NCBI GenBank assembly: GCA_026018925.1
Contig: JAKSZU010000009.1
Coordinates: forward strand, 72,450,041-72,514,040
Length of the DNA stretch: 64,000 nt
Origin: Tupaia tana
Lineage: Eukaryota > Chordata > Mammalia > Scandentia > Tupaiidae
Reading direction: 5' to 3'
Of the stretch, positions 1 to 11,658 are shown piece after piece. Positions within the stretch are counted from its first letter, which is position 1; every line of letters starts with the position of its first letter. A model generated the notes under the pieces. It was not told the origin of the DNA and searched no databases. It was given only the letters and a program-made list of their open reading frames with translations. A program made the position numbers and the translations under genes.

Positions 1-920
1 CAACCATTCCTAAGGCTGTGCCTGCTCAGAGCCCTGGACTATTCAACCCACTAGAACAAACTCTAATTTATATATTTTTTAAAGATTTTTTTCCTTATAA
101 ATGTGGAAAATGCAGGATTTATTTTATGATATTTTTGTGTGTGTGTTTGTTCACGTGAATTCATTTGCTCACTCATTTGCAAATAGAATGAGCAGTGGCC
201 ATTTTCCACTGCTTTTACAGTTGACTTTAAATGGCTTTTTTGAACTATTTATTTCTGAAAGGAATGTTAATCAAGCTGCCACTCCCTACTGCAGATCAGG
301 AGGGAAGTCAGTGGGGTGCAGAGAAGTGTTAATTAACCTCAGGAACACTGGAGCGGGAGCTGTTCACCTGAAGCTGGAGGTCTTTTCTCTGTGAGGCTTG
401 AAGAAGCCAGAAGTGGAGGTGCTGTGGTTGGGACCTCTGGCAGCCCACAGCATGGGCACAGTGTCGGATAGAGTGGAACTGTGGCTGAGGAATTGGCTCT
501 CTGAGTGTCTTCAGAAGAGTGTCCTGGTCACCCTAAAGAGACTTCCCTTTCTGGAATCAAGGTGACTTGGCTTGCTCTTGAAACTGGATTCAAAATAACT
601 GTTAAACCCTAAATCTTTATTTTTACCCCAGATCTGGTTGAGTATAAACCTCAGAATCTTAAGGGCTGGCATGAGCTATTTATTTAAAAAGAAATTATTT
701 GATTGAAAGCTATTTTTCATCATTTTTTTAATATATATTAAGCTGAAATTAAGTTTTGTATTCATTAAGATTAACATCCCTCTTCCCACTCCACCCCCAC
801 TGAAATTTGTGGAAGAAAATTTCGTATATGGCTCTGAGGTTTCCAGTTATACAATAATCTATTGTGTATATGAAAGTTTGTATTTAACTTTCATTCATTA
901 AAAACCTTACAAATGTGAAA
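1..920. other. Unique AT-rich sequence, no gene recognised
   Basis: No open frame with coding character, RNA gene or recognisable repeat was found here. A 97-codon frame at 101-394 has no supporting motif or splice context and is treated as chance. The stretch ends where LINE-1 ORF2 homology begins. Confidence 0.5.
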
Positions 921-2016
921 AAAAAGAAAAGTTAAACAAAATCAATATACCACTAGCTAGACTAATCATGAGGAAGAGAAAAAGGAACCAGGTAAATCAA
1001 ATTCACTATGAAGCAGGCAATATAGCAACAGACACAACAGAAATGCAAAACATCCTTAGAGGATACTATGAACAATTATACCACCCCCTCAAAAAAAAAC
1101 AAGAAAATATGGATGAGATGGACAAATTCCTGGACACATATAACTACCAAGATTAAGTCAGGAGGACATAGAAAGTTTGAATAGGCCCCTAACAAGCCGT
1201 GAGATTGAATCAGTAATAAATAACCTCCAAACAAAGAAAAGTTCTGGTCCTGATGGCTTCACCTCTGAATTCTATAAAACTTTGAAAGAATAGTTAACCC
1301 CAACTCTACTCAAGTTATTTCTAAAGATCCAAAAAGGTGGAACTCTCCCAAATTCATTCTATGAATCCACCATCACCCTTACCCTTAAAACAGACAAGGA
1401 CAGGACAAGAAAGGAAAACTATAGACCAAATCTGTGATGAATATAGATGCAAACGTTATATCCAAAAACATATGAAAAATATTATACATCACGACCAGGT
1501 AGGTTTTATTCTAGAAATGCAAGGATGGTTCAACATACGCAAAACCATAAATGTAGTATACCACAGTAACAGAAAGAAAGATAAAAACCATATGATCATA
1601 TAAATTGATGTAGAAAAAGCATTTGATAAGATACAATATCCCTTCATGATCATGATTCAGAAAAAAATCAGCATAGAAGTGTCATTCCTCAACACAATAA
1701 AAGCTATCTATGAAAAACCCATAGTTCACATCATCCTGAATGGAGAAAAGTTGAAAGCTTTTCCACTAAAAACTGGTACAAGACAAAGATGCTCACTTTA
1801 TCCACTCCTTTTCAATACAGTACTGGAAGTCCTTGCCAATGCAAACAGAAAAGAGAATAAAACAAAAGGCATTCAAATAGGAAAAGAAGAGGTAAAATTA
1901 TCTCTATTTGCAGATGGCATGATTGTATTCATAGAAGACCCAATGGTATCCATGAAAAAATTCCTGGAGGTAAAAATGAATACAAAAAAGTTGCAGGACA
2001 CAAAACCAACATACAG

Positions 2017-2251
2017 AGACCAGCAGTCAGCATAATGGTTATGTCACTGAACTCCCATGTAGTTGATAGCAGTTAGAGTCCCAGACCCATTGGCTTAAAC
2101 TCACGCCAGGCATGTGTGCATCTCTGCCCAAGATCCCAAGAGGAGAATGGAGGAGAAGAGATTGCAGCATGGCCATCCCCCCGGGGGCTGATTTCTTGCT
2201 TTCTGTCTCTTGGTCTCTCTCTGTCTTTCTGGGAGTGCCCATGCCTTATAG

Positions 2252-2322
<71 letters not shown>

Positions 2323-2354
2323 AAAGGAAAATAACTTAAAAAAAAAAAAAAAAA
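2017..2354 (+). mobile_element. tRNA-derived SINE nested in L1-A
   Basis: The tRNA-like head, the body (CCCAAGATCCCAAGAGGAGAAT), the TC-rich segment and the CCTTATAG tail are all present, followed by an unusually long A-run (about 2252-2316) and a second A-run. The insertion is flanked by an imperfect duplication ending CAACATACAG (2007-2016 and 2356-2365). L1 ORF2 sequence resumes directly after it. Open frames across the A-run that give poly-lysine or poly-phenylalanine are artefacts. Confidence 0.9.
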
Positions 2355-3377
2355 ACAACATACAGAAATCTATAGCATTTCTATATACAAACAGCAGGCA
2401 AACTGAGATAGACCTGAAGAAACTAATTCTATTCACCATAGCCACAAAAAGTATAAGATACCTAGGGATAAATATAACCAAAGAAGTTAAAGACCTCCAC
2501 AAGGAAAACTATGAGAAGCTAAAAAAAGACATTGAAAATGACACAAAAAAGTGGAAGACATCCATGTTCCTGGGTTAGAAGAATTAATATAATCAAAATG
2601 GCAACTCTACTCAAATTAATCTACATATTTAATGCAATCCCAATCAAAATACCAGAGACATTCTTCAAAGAACTAGAAAAGACAATCACACAATTTGTCT
2701 GGAATCATAAATTACCTCATATTGCTAAAGTAATCCTGCACAAGAAGAGTGACAGCATCTCACTCCCTGACCCCAAAATATACTATAAAGCTGTGATAAT
2801 CAAAACAGCATGGTATTGGCACAGAGACAGACAGATGGACCAATGGAAGAGAACAGAGACCCCAGAAAAAAACTCTCAAATATAAAACCAACTGATTTTT
2901 GACTAATTACCAATAAATCCAGTGGGAAAAGGAAAACCTCTTTAGCAAATGGTGCTCTAGAAACTGGATATCCACCTGCAGAAAGATGAATCTAAACACC
3001 TGCCTCTCATCATTGACAAAAATCAACTCAAAATGGATCAGAGATCTAAGCCTAAGATCTCGAACTGTAAAACTACTGCTAGAAAACACTGGGGAAACTC
3101 TGGGCAACATTGGGGTAGGCGAAGACTTCTTCAATAAACCCCCAAAGCACATCCAATAATTCCAAAAATAGTCAAGTGTTATTACATCAGATTAAGAAGT
3201 TTCTGCATGGCAAAAGACACAGTAATTAGTGTGAATTGACAACCCTCAGAATGGGAAAATGTTTTTTTCAACTATTTGTCAGATAAGGCACTGACAACCA
3301 GAATACACGGGGAACTCAAGCGACTTTCCGGAAAGAAGATGATCAACTCAATTAAAAGGTAGGAGAATGAGCTAAAA

Positions 3378-3419
3378 CAAACAAACAAACAAAAAACAAA
3401 CAAACAAACAAACAAAAAA
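3378..3419. repeat. (CAAA)n simple repeat within L1-A
   Basis: A run of CAAA units expands an A-rich position in the L1 ORF2 3' region. It adds to the disruption of the frame there. Confidence 0.85.
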
Positions 3420-3552
3420 ACACTCTCTAAGGAAGATATACGAATAGCCAAAAGGCATATGAAAAAAATGTTCAACATTCCTCATTATAAGGAAGATGCA
3501 GTTCAAAAACACAATGATATATCATCTAACCCCAGTCAGAATGATTAAGATT

Positions 3553-4099
3553 TGTCGATGGAAAATAAATAACCAACTGTAAAATTAATAATTAATAATT
3601 AATGCGGTTTATTTCCAAGCCAAGTGTGAGTGACCTAGGCCGGAGAAGAGGCATACATGCCTGTTCTCAGGGTGATCATGTACAGAGGTTCCTTTTATTT
3701 GCTTTTGAGATTGACAGACAACATTTAGTGAAAAGATTTTCCATTGGTCTGGCCCAAAAAGGCGGGACATGTAAAAGCGGAGGGGCCTGTAGGTTATAGG
3801 TGGGTTCCACAAATTCTTAGGTTGGTGATTGGAAGGGGAGATCTGTGTCTTGGGAAGGGATTAGTTAAAGAAAGGCTTAATCTACATCTTAAGGAAAAGG
3901 GAAGTACCATGTCTGGGGAAGAAATAAGCAAAAGAATACACTGTAATCAGTTGAAATATACATCTCAAAGATACTATGCCAGGAACAGGAGGTAGGAAGA
4001 ATCCTGTCAATAGAAAATAAATGGTCTGTTAATGTTTGTAGGTATGACTTCCCCAGTCCCTTTGGAAAAATAGAAAAAGTAGTCAGACTTTTGTCCACA
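3553..4099 (-). mobile_element. Solo LTR of an endogenous retrovirus nested in L1-A
   Basis: A 547-bp segment with TG...CA termini interrupts L1 ORF2. It is flanked by the 4-bp direct repeat GATT (3549-3552 and 4100-4103), and the L1 sequence rejoins cleanly across it. A 4-bp duplication is typical of gammaretrovirus-like (ERV1) integration. Read on the minus strand it has a CCAAT box (ACCAATGG), a TATA-like AATAAAAGG and then an AATAAA signal in the order expected of U3-R, so minus orientation is preferred but not certain. It is not similar to the 25572-31088 LTRs. No internal retroviral sequence remains, as expected after recombination between two LTRs. Confidence 0.65.
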
Positions 4100-4934
4100 G
4101 ATTTAACAAAAACGAAAAAAAAATGGTAAGTGCTGTTGGAGGTGTGGTGAAAGGGGAACTCTCTTATACTGCTGGAAGGAATGTAAATTGGTCCAGTCAG
4201 CATGGAGAACAATATGGAGATTCCTCAAATATCTCGAAATAGGACTACTATATGATCCAGCAATCCCACTCTCTGATATCTACCCAAAGGACAGAATAAT
4301 CCTTAGTTGGAAAAGTGCTTGCATATCTATGTTTATTGTGGCATTATTCACAATTGCTAAGACATGGAAGCAACCCAAATGCCCATTAACAGAGGAATTG
4401 ATTTAAAAAGTGTGGCACATATACTCTATGGAATACTTCTCAGCCATAAAAAACAACAAGACCCTGGCTTTTGATAGAAAGTGGATGAATATGGAGGATT
4501 TACTGCTGAGTGAAGCAAGACAGGAGATGAAGGAGAGACACTGTATTTCTCCTCTTAATTTATATGGAGTATCTGCACTCTATTGCCAAAAGTGAATGAG
4601 TGAAGGCTATAGAAACTAAGTAAATTGTTGTGAACACCAGATACAGTGTAGGAAGAGGGCAGCTGAAGGGATAGAGGAAGATAACTTTCTAGTATGGTGA
4701 ACTGGACTTGTGAGAAATGTACACATGTTGGAATATTCACTTTGTAAGCTGGGTAGCATGATTGAATGTATAAAATAAATAGAAATAAAAAGAAAAAATA
4801 AAATAAAATATTGTTGCTATAAAATAATATTCTTTATACTAATATTTCTTAAACTATGTGATAACTGTATCAGAATCTCTTAGCCATTATTAACATGTAT
4901 ATTCTTTGGCCCAAACAAAGATTTACTGAGTCAG

Positions 4935-5190
4935 GAGACCAGCAGTTAGCATAATGACTATGTTGCTGGACTCCCATGTAGTCGACCATGGTTCAAGTCC
5001 CACACCCAGTGGCTTAAAGTCATGCCGGGCATGTGTGCGTGAGTGCCCAAGATCCTGAGAGGAGAATGGAGGAGAAGAGATTTTGACATGGCCATACCCC
5101 CTGGGGGTGATTTCTGTCTCTCTGTCTTTCTCTGTCTTTCTGGTGAAGGCACACGTCCTATAGCAAAAACTTCTCAAAAAAAAAAAAAAA
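4935..5190 (+). mobile_element. tRNA-derived SINE
   Basis: A full-length copy runs from the GAGACCAGCAGTTAGC head to an A-tail. Imperfect target duplications (AGATTTACTGAGTCAG before it, AGATTTATTGAGGCAG at 5191-5206) define the ends. The B-box-like GGTTCAAGTCC is recognisable. Confidence 0.92.
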
Positions 5191-5206
5191 AGATTTATTG
5201 AGGCAG

Positions 5207-6177
5207 AATCTTTGATAAGTGAGAGTGAGAGCTGAGAATACACAATTTTAAAAAGGTCCACATTGTTATGCACGCTGACATTTAAGAACCATTGGTTTAG
5301 AGAAATTATTGTAAATAGATTGTGACCTGTGAGTTTCATGACGAATATAAAAACTGAGTAATTGTTGTAGACAGCTTGCTATTATGAATAGTGCTCATCT
5401 AGAGGAGAGTGCTTCTCCTGTATTATCAGAAGATCTGTTTACCAGCTGTCTGAACTTGGGAAGTCATAGAATTCCTCTGAACCTCAATTGTCTTAGCTGT
5501 TAAAGTGGAAAAATATCAGACAGTTTTCAAAAAATTGTGAGGATTAAATGAAACATTTGGCATAGAAATACTTCATAAACTGTTCAGTTCTTTAAATTAC
5601 CATATTGTGTTATTAATAATAACAGTAAGTCAACAAACACCTAAATAATAAGTACAGTTCTGGATATATCAAAACTTCACTAACATCTGTCTTCATGTTA
5701 TTTGTAGAAAAGAAAAATAATCACATCAAAGAAGACTCTTATTGTCATGCTAGAAATTGAAATCTCTTGAGGATGAATCAAAATTTTTAGTGTAGGAATC
5801 CAGAAATTTTGAATTGAGTGAGTTGTTGAATTACAATATTGCTACTTCTATTTAATTGGCATTTCTCCTGTACTTTAGTCACAATAAAATGGTAGCTGAT
5901 TTTTTATTCTCATCTATTTATTTTGAAGTTATTAAGGTCAATCATCATAAACTAAAAAGTGAACTCAGTCACGTAGCTACTTTGCACTCCATGATAATTG
6001 ACAAAGCATTTCCATTTCATGTCCTGGTTCCATAATAACTATAATTAGCTGTGGACTATGAACCAAAAAATGAATAAAACTTGATGCATGACTAGGTACA
6101 TGGAAAATGAACAAGAGATAAGTTAGGTCACTGCAACCTGGTGATCTCTGCAACTTTTACAAAAAATACTTGTAGAC
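5207..6177. other. Unique AT-rich sequence (contains a MIR)
   Basis: Apart from the MIR at about 5440-5600, nothing is recognisable. No coding exon or RNA gene is supported. The L1-B 5' UTR begins near its right end. Confidence 0.45.
5440..5600 (+). repeat. Ancient MIR SINE fragment
   Basis: The order of motifs matches the MIR core: a CTGTCTGAACTTGGG-type segment, then CCTCAATT, then GTGAGGATTAAATGA. The copy is diverged and lacks clear termini, as expected of an element from early mammalian evolution. Confidence 0.65.
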
Positions 6178-6700
6178 ACATGAAGGCCCTCAGCACTACA
6201 GCCACCCCACGTCGATCTTCAGACCCCTGGTGTAAGGGACACTGAGGCAAGGCTCCCCATCCAGCTCCAGCCCCAGGACCCCCAAGCCAGAAACCCATAT
6301 CTCTGTCTGCTAGGAATGCCCTCAGCTCAACAGCCACCCCACTTCCATCTTCAGTCCCTTGGTGTAAGGGACACTGAGGCAGGGCTCCCCACCTAGCTCC
6401 AGTCCTGGAACCCCCAAGACAAAGACCCCTATCTCTGTCAGCCATAAAATTGTTTTACCTTTTCCTCTCTTTCATTTATAAATTTCTCACTTCTCATTGC
6501 CACACAGAAACGCCCTCAGCTCTACAGCCACCCCACTTCCATGTTCAGACCCCTGGCATAAGGGACTCTGAGACAGGGCTCCCCACCCAGCTCCAGCTCC
6601 AGGATCCCCAAGCCAGAGACCCCTATCTCTGTAAGCCAGGTAGGATTTTATTTCCTTCTCCTCTCTTTCATTTGTAAATTTCACACTTCTTGCCACACAG
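6178..6700 (+). promoter_or_regulatory. L1-B 5' UTR: three GC-rich monomers with intron-like spacers
   Basis: Monomers start at about 6186, 6314 and 6508. Between the second and third lies a spacer (about 6445-6507), and after the third another (6640-6700). The spacers are pyrimidine-rich and end CACACAG; the last begins GTAGGA after CCAG, so it has GT...AG ends. The first and second monomers join directly at 6313/6314 with no spacer. L1 5' UTRs normally carry the internal RNA polymerase II promoter; promoter activity here is inferred from position only. Confidence 0.6.
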
Positions 6701-7091
6701 GAAAGAAATTCAAACTACCTCCAATAGAATCAACCCAAGAAGATCTTCCCCAAGGCACATCTTAGACAGACTGGCAAAGATCACAGATAAAGATAAGATG
6801 CTAAAACTGACAAGAGATAAACAACAAGTGAATTACAAAGGTCACCCCATCAGTCTAACACCGGACTTCTCAACAGAAACAATGCAAGCAAGAAAAGAAT
6901 GGGAAGATGTATTGAAAGTGTTAAGAGAGAAACAATTTCAACCAAGATTATTATATCCTGCAAGATTATCCCTCATATGGGAAAAAAGATTAAAATCTTC
7001 TCAAAGAAAACCTGAAAGAATTTGCCAACACCAGGCCAGTTCTCCAAGAAACCCTGAAGAAAGTACTGTTCCAGGAAAACTAAAGAAGTAA
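6701..7091 (+). pseudogene. L1-B ORF1 remnant (RNA-binding C-terminal half)
   Basis: ORF1p is the nucleic-acid chaperone of the L1 ribonucleoprotein. Only the later part of the RRM and the C-terminal domain remain, starting near NRINPRRSSPRHI. The coiled-coil region and start codon are gone; 5' UTR spacer sequence abuts this point directly. The end corresponds to the ORF1 stop of the intact copy at 34635. It cannot make a trimeric ORF1p. Confidence 0.85.
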
Positions 7092-7134
7092 TATCCAGAA
7101 AAAAAAAAAAAAGGAATAAAAGGCGACTAAGACA

Positions 7135-10100
7135 ATGGCCAACTTAAACCTCAGGACAAGTCCAGTCCCATTGATAATAACATTGAATGTTAATGGATTA
7201 AATTCTCCAATCAAGAGACACAGACTGGCTGAATGGATTAAAAAACAGAAACACTCTTTCTGTTGCCTACAGGAAACCGACTTCATGGAAAAAGACATAC
7301 CTAGACTGAAAGTGAAGGGTTGGAAAAGAGTTTTCCCTGCAAATGGGAACCAAAAAAGAGCTGGTGTCACAATACTAATTTCTGACAAAATAGCCTTTAA
7401 AACAAAAACTGTTCAAAGAGACAAAGAAGGGCACTATATTGTAGTAAAAGGGTCAATTGATCAAGAAGATGTAATGCTTATTAATAACTATGCGCCTAAC
7501 ACAGGAGCACCCAAATATGTGAAGGAAAGAGTGTTAGATCTAGTAAAGGATATAGACTGTAACACACTAATTGTTGGAGACCTTAATGCTGCACTAACCC
7601 CTCTGGACAGATCACCTAGATAAAAAAAAATGTAAAGAGATAAAAAATCTAAATTATAACATAAATCAAATGGACTTAACAGACATCTATAGAAATTTCC
7701 ATACAAAAACCACGAGATACACTTTTTTCTCACCACTACATGGAAGCTTCTCAAAGATTGACCACATCATAGGACACAAAGCAAGCCTCTACAGATTCAC
7801 AGGCATAGAAACTATATGGTCATCTTCTCTGACCATGATGGAATTAAACTTGAGTTTAATTTCAAGAGAAATCCTCAATAATACTCAAATACATAGAAAC
7901 AAAATAACCTACTCCTGAATGACTCCACAACTACTGAAGAAATGAAGAGAGAAATCAAAAGATTCATGGAAGCCAATAACAATGAGGACATGAATTTTCA
8001 TAATCTTTGGGACACTGCTAAGGCAGTCATGAGAGGGAAGTTCATAGCAATTAGTGCACATAAGAGGAAGATGGAAAGAAGGCAAATGGATCACCTAACA
8101 TCATGCCTCAGAGAATTGGAAAAGCAACAGCGAAAAGATCCAAAAAACTCCAGGAGAAAGGAAATAATAAAGACATGAGCAGAAATTAATGGAATAGAAA
8201 ATAAATGAATTATACAGAAAATAAATGAAAGTAAAAGCTGGTTCTTTGAAAAGATAAACAAAATTGATATACTACTAGTGAGATTTATTAAGAAGAAGAG
8301 AGAAAAAAACCAGGTATATCAGATCTGTAATGAAGCAGGAACAATAACAACAGATATAGTAGAAATACAAAACATTATTAGAGGATACTATGAACATCTA
8401 TATGCCAAGAAACAAGATAATCTGGATGAGATGGACAAATTCCTGGACACATATAATCTACTTATATTGAGCAAAGAAGATACAGATAGTCTGAATAGGC
8501 CCATAACAAGCCAGGAGATTGAATCAGTAATAAAAAACTTCCCAACTAAGAAAAGCCCTGGCCCTGATGGATTCACCTCTGAATTGTACAAAACTTTCAA
8601 AGAAGAGTAAACCCCCATTCTGCTCAAGTTATTTCTAAAGATCCAAAAGGGTGAATCTCTCCCTAATTCATTCTATGAAGCCTCTGTCACCCTTGTCCTT
8701 AAAACAGATCATGACAGGACTAGGAACGAAAGCTATAAACCAATATCCCTGATGAATATAGATGCAAAGATTCTCAACAAGATACTAACAAATCATATCC
8801 AACAACTTATAAAAAAGATTATACATCATGATCAGGAAGCTTTATTCCAGGAATGCAAGGTTGGTTCATCATACGCAAAACCATAAATGTAATACACCAT
8901 ATTAACAAGAAGAAAGAAAAAACCATATGGACATAACAATTGATGCAGAAAAAGCATTTGACAAGATACAACATTCCTTCATGATCAAGACTCTCAGCAA
9001 AGTAGGCCTAGAACTGTCATTTCTCAACACAATAAAAGCTATCTGAGAAAATCCCATAGTGAACATCATCCTCAACGGGGAAAAGTTGAAAGCTTTTCCA
9101 CTAAAATCGGGTACAAGACAAGCATGCCCACTTTCACCACTACTCTTCAATACAGTACTGGAAGTTCTCAGCAACGCAATCAGAAAAGAGGGAAAAATAA
9201 AAAGCATTAAAATAGGAAAAGAAGAGACGAAACTCTCTCTATTTGCAGATGACATGATTGTATACATAGAAGACCCATTGGTTTCCATGAAAAAAATTCT
9301 GGAAATAATACATGAATACAGTAAAGTTGCAGGATACAAAATTAATATCCAGAAATCTATAGCATTTCTATATACAAACAACAGACTGAAATAGAACTGA
9401 AAAACGTTATTCCATTTACCATAGCCACAAAATGTATAAGATATTTAGGGATAAATCTAACCAAAGAAGTTAAAGACCTCCACAAGGAAAACTATGAGAA
9501 GATAAAATGAGAAATGGAAAATGATACAGAAACGTGGAAGGATATCCCATGTTCCTAGATTGGAAGAATTAATATAATCAAAATGACAATCCTAGCCAAA
9601 TTATTATACATATTTAATGCAATGCCAATCAAAGTACCAGACACATTGTTCACAGATCTAGGAAAGATAATCATAAAGTTTGTCTGGAATCATAAAAGAC
9701 CCCATATTGCCAAAGCAATTCTGCACAAGAAGAGTGGAGTGGGCGGCATCTCACTCCCTGACCCAAAAATATACTACAAAGCTGTGGTAATCAAAACAGC
9801 ATGGTACTGGCACAGAAACGGACACGTGGACCAATGGAACAGAATAGAGTCCCCAGAAATAAATTCCCAAACATACAGTCAACTGATTTTTGACAAGGGG
9901 TACCAGTCAATCCAGTGAAAAAAGGGAAACCTCTTCAGCAAATGGTGCTGGAAAAACTGGATTTCCACTTGTAGAAAGATGAATCTGAACCCCTACCTCT
10001 CACCTCTGACAAAGATCAAGCTGAGGTGGATCAAAGATCTAAATCTAAGACCTCAAACTATAAAACTGCTCCTGGAAAACACTGGGGAAACTCTGTGAGA

Positions 10101-11390
10101 AATTGGGGTAGGCAAAGATTTCTTAAATAAGACCCTCAAAGCACATTCCATAATCCCCAAAATAGACAAGTGGGATTACATCAGGCTAAGAAGTTTCTGC
10201 ATGGTAAAAGACACAGTAATTAGTGTGAATAGACATCCCTCACAATGGGAACACTTTTTTTTAAACTGTGAGCCAGATGAGGGAATGATAACCACAATTC
10301 ATAAGGAACTCAAGCAGCTGTTCTGAAAAATGATGATCAATCTTATTAAAAGATGGGAGAATAAGTTGAAAAAACTACTCTAAAGATGACAAAGGAATAG
10401 CTAAAAGACATATGAAAATATTCTCAACACCCCTCATTGTAAGGGAAATGCAGATCAAAACAACGAGATACCACCTAACCTCAGTTAGAATGACTAAGAT
10501 TAAAACAAAAATGACAAAGGATAGGTGCTGGTGGGGATGTTGTGAAAGGGGAACCCTCTGACACTGCTGCTGGTAATGTAAATTGGTCTAGCCACTTTGA
10601 AGAACAATTTGGAGATTCCTCAAAAATCTACAAAAGACACAGTAATTAGTCTGAATGACAGCCATCAGAATGGGAAAATATTTTTGTAAATTATGCATCA
10701 GATAAGGGACTAATAACCAGAATACACAAGGAACTCAAGCAGCTGTTTGGTAAAAAGATGATCAATCCTATTAAAAGATGGGAGAATGAGTTGAAAAAGA
10801 AACTCTCTAAAGATGACATATGAATAGCCAAAAGGCATATGAAAAAAATGCTCAACATCCCTCTTCCTAAGGGAAATGCAGATTAAAAACAACAACGAAA
10901 TACCACCTAACCCCAGTCAGAATGTCTAAGATTATAAAAACAAAAAATGATTAGTGTTGGTGAGGGTGTGGTGAAAGGGGAACTCTTTTACACTGTTGGT
11001 GGGAATGTAAATTGGTCCAGCCACTGTGGAGAATAATTTGGAGATTCCTCAAAAATCTACAAATAGATCTACCATATGATCCAGCAATCTCACTCCTCGG
11101 TATCTACCCAAAGGACAGAAGAATTCTTCATTGGAAAATTGCTTGCACATTATTGCGGCACTGTTCACGATTGCTAAGACATGGAACCAACCCAAATGCC
11201 CCCCTACAGATGAATGAATTGAAAAACTGTGGCACATATACTCTATGGAATACTATTCAGCCATAAAAACCAACAAAACCCTGGCTTTTGACAGAAAGTG
11301 GAAGAATATGGAAGATTTACTGCTGCATGAGGCAAGCCAGGATATGAAGGAGAGACATAGTATGTCGCCAATTAATATATACCGAGTGTC
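7135..11390 (+). pseudogene. L1-B ORF2 (endonuclease-reverse transcriptase), broken
   Basis: ORF2 starts at ATG 7135, 43 bp after the ORF1 stop. The endonuclease part is open to 7623, where an A-run gives a frameshift and stop. Reverse-transcriptase fragments are open at 8278-8610, 9059-9394 (with FADD) and 9583-9918. The C-terminal segment with the zinc-knuckle region is disrupted and partly duplicated. Translation of a full enzyme is impossible. Confidence 0.88.
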
Positions 11391-11658
11391 TGCAGTCTAT
11401 GACTGAAACTGATTGACTAAAGGTTGTACAACGCAAGAGATGGGTGTGAATGCCAGATGTGGTGTGTGTGGAGGAGTGGGGCCTAAGGAAGGACATTTGG
11501 ATAAGGGATACAGAGATAGAGCATTGACGGGATGGGGAGGTGTGGTGTTATCGGTTGAAGATATTTTGATCAATGGGACTATGGAGAAATGTTCATATAT
11601 TGAAATGGTCACATTGTAAGCTAAACAATGTGATTGAATGTATATAAAAAAATTTTTA

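Larger units (their letters stand above)
921..4812 (+). mobile_element. L1-A: 5'-truncated LINE-1 with two nested insertions
   Basis: The sequence matches the ORF2 (reverse transcriptase to C-terminus) and 3' UTR of the other L1 copies in this window. It begins inside ORF2, so about the first third of ORF2, ORF1 and the 5' UTR are absent. ORF2 is broken by many stops and frameshifts; fragments remain open at 968-1156, 1646-2035, 2532-2885 and 4188-4595. The catalytic FADD motif of the reverse transcriptase reads FADG at about 1908-1919. The 3' UTR ends in an A-rich tail near 4780-4812. A SINE (2017-2354) and a solo LTR (3553-4099) interrupt it, so it is older than both. No target-site duplication was recognised. 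The element cannot move. Confidence 0.9.
6178..11658 (+). mobile_element. L1-B: LINE-1 with 5' UTR monomers, ORF1 deletion and chimeric 3' half
   Basis: The order is 5' UTR monomers (6178-6700), a C-terminal ORF1 remnant (6701-7091), ORF2 (7135 to about 11390) and a 3' UTR ending TGATTGAATGTATATAAAAA. The 5' UTR has three similar units of about 130 bp, each starting near GCCCTCAGC and ending near GACCCCTATCTCTGT. The ORF1 N-terminal half is missing. The ORF2 3' region is present twice (10206-10631 and 10632-11060), the two copies carrying different subfamily-diagnostic bases. FADD is retained in the reverse transcriptase at about 9246-9257, but stops and frameshifts interrupt the frame. There is no clear target duplication; the 158-bp array begins directly after its 3' end. 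Confidence 0.9.

Noticed and set aside
2073..2502. Frames encoding poly-lysine or poly-phenylalanine
   Set aside because: They cross the long A-tail of a SINE and are artefacts.
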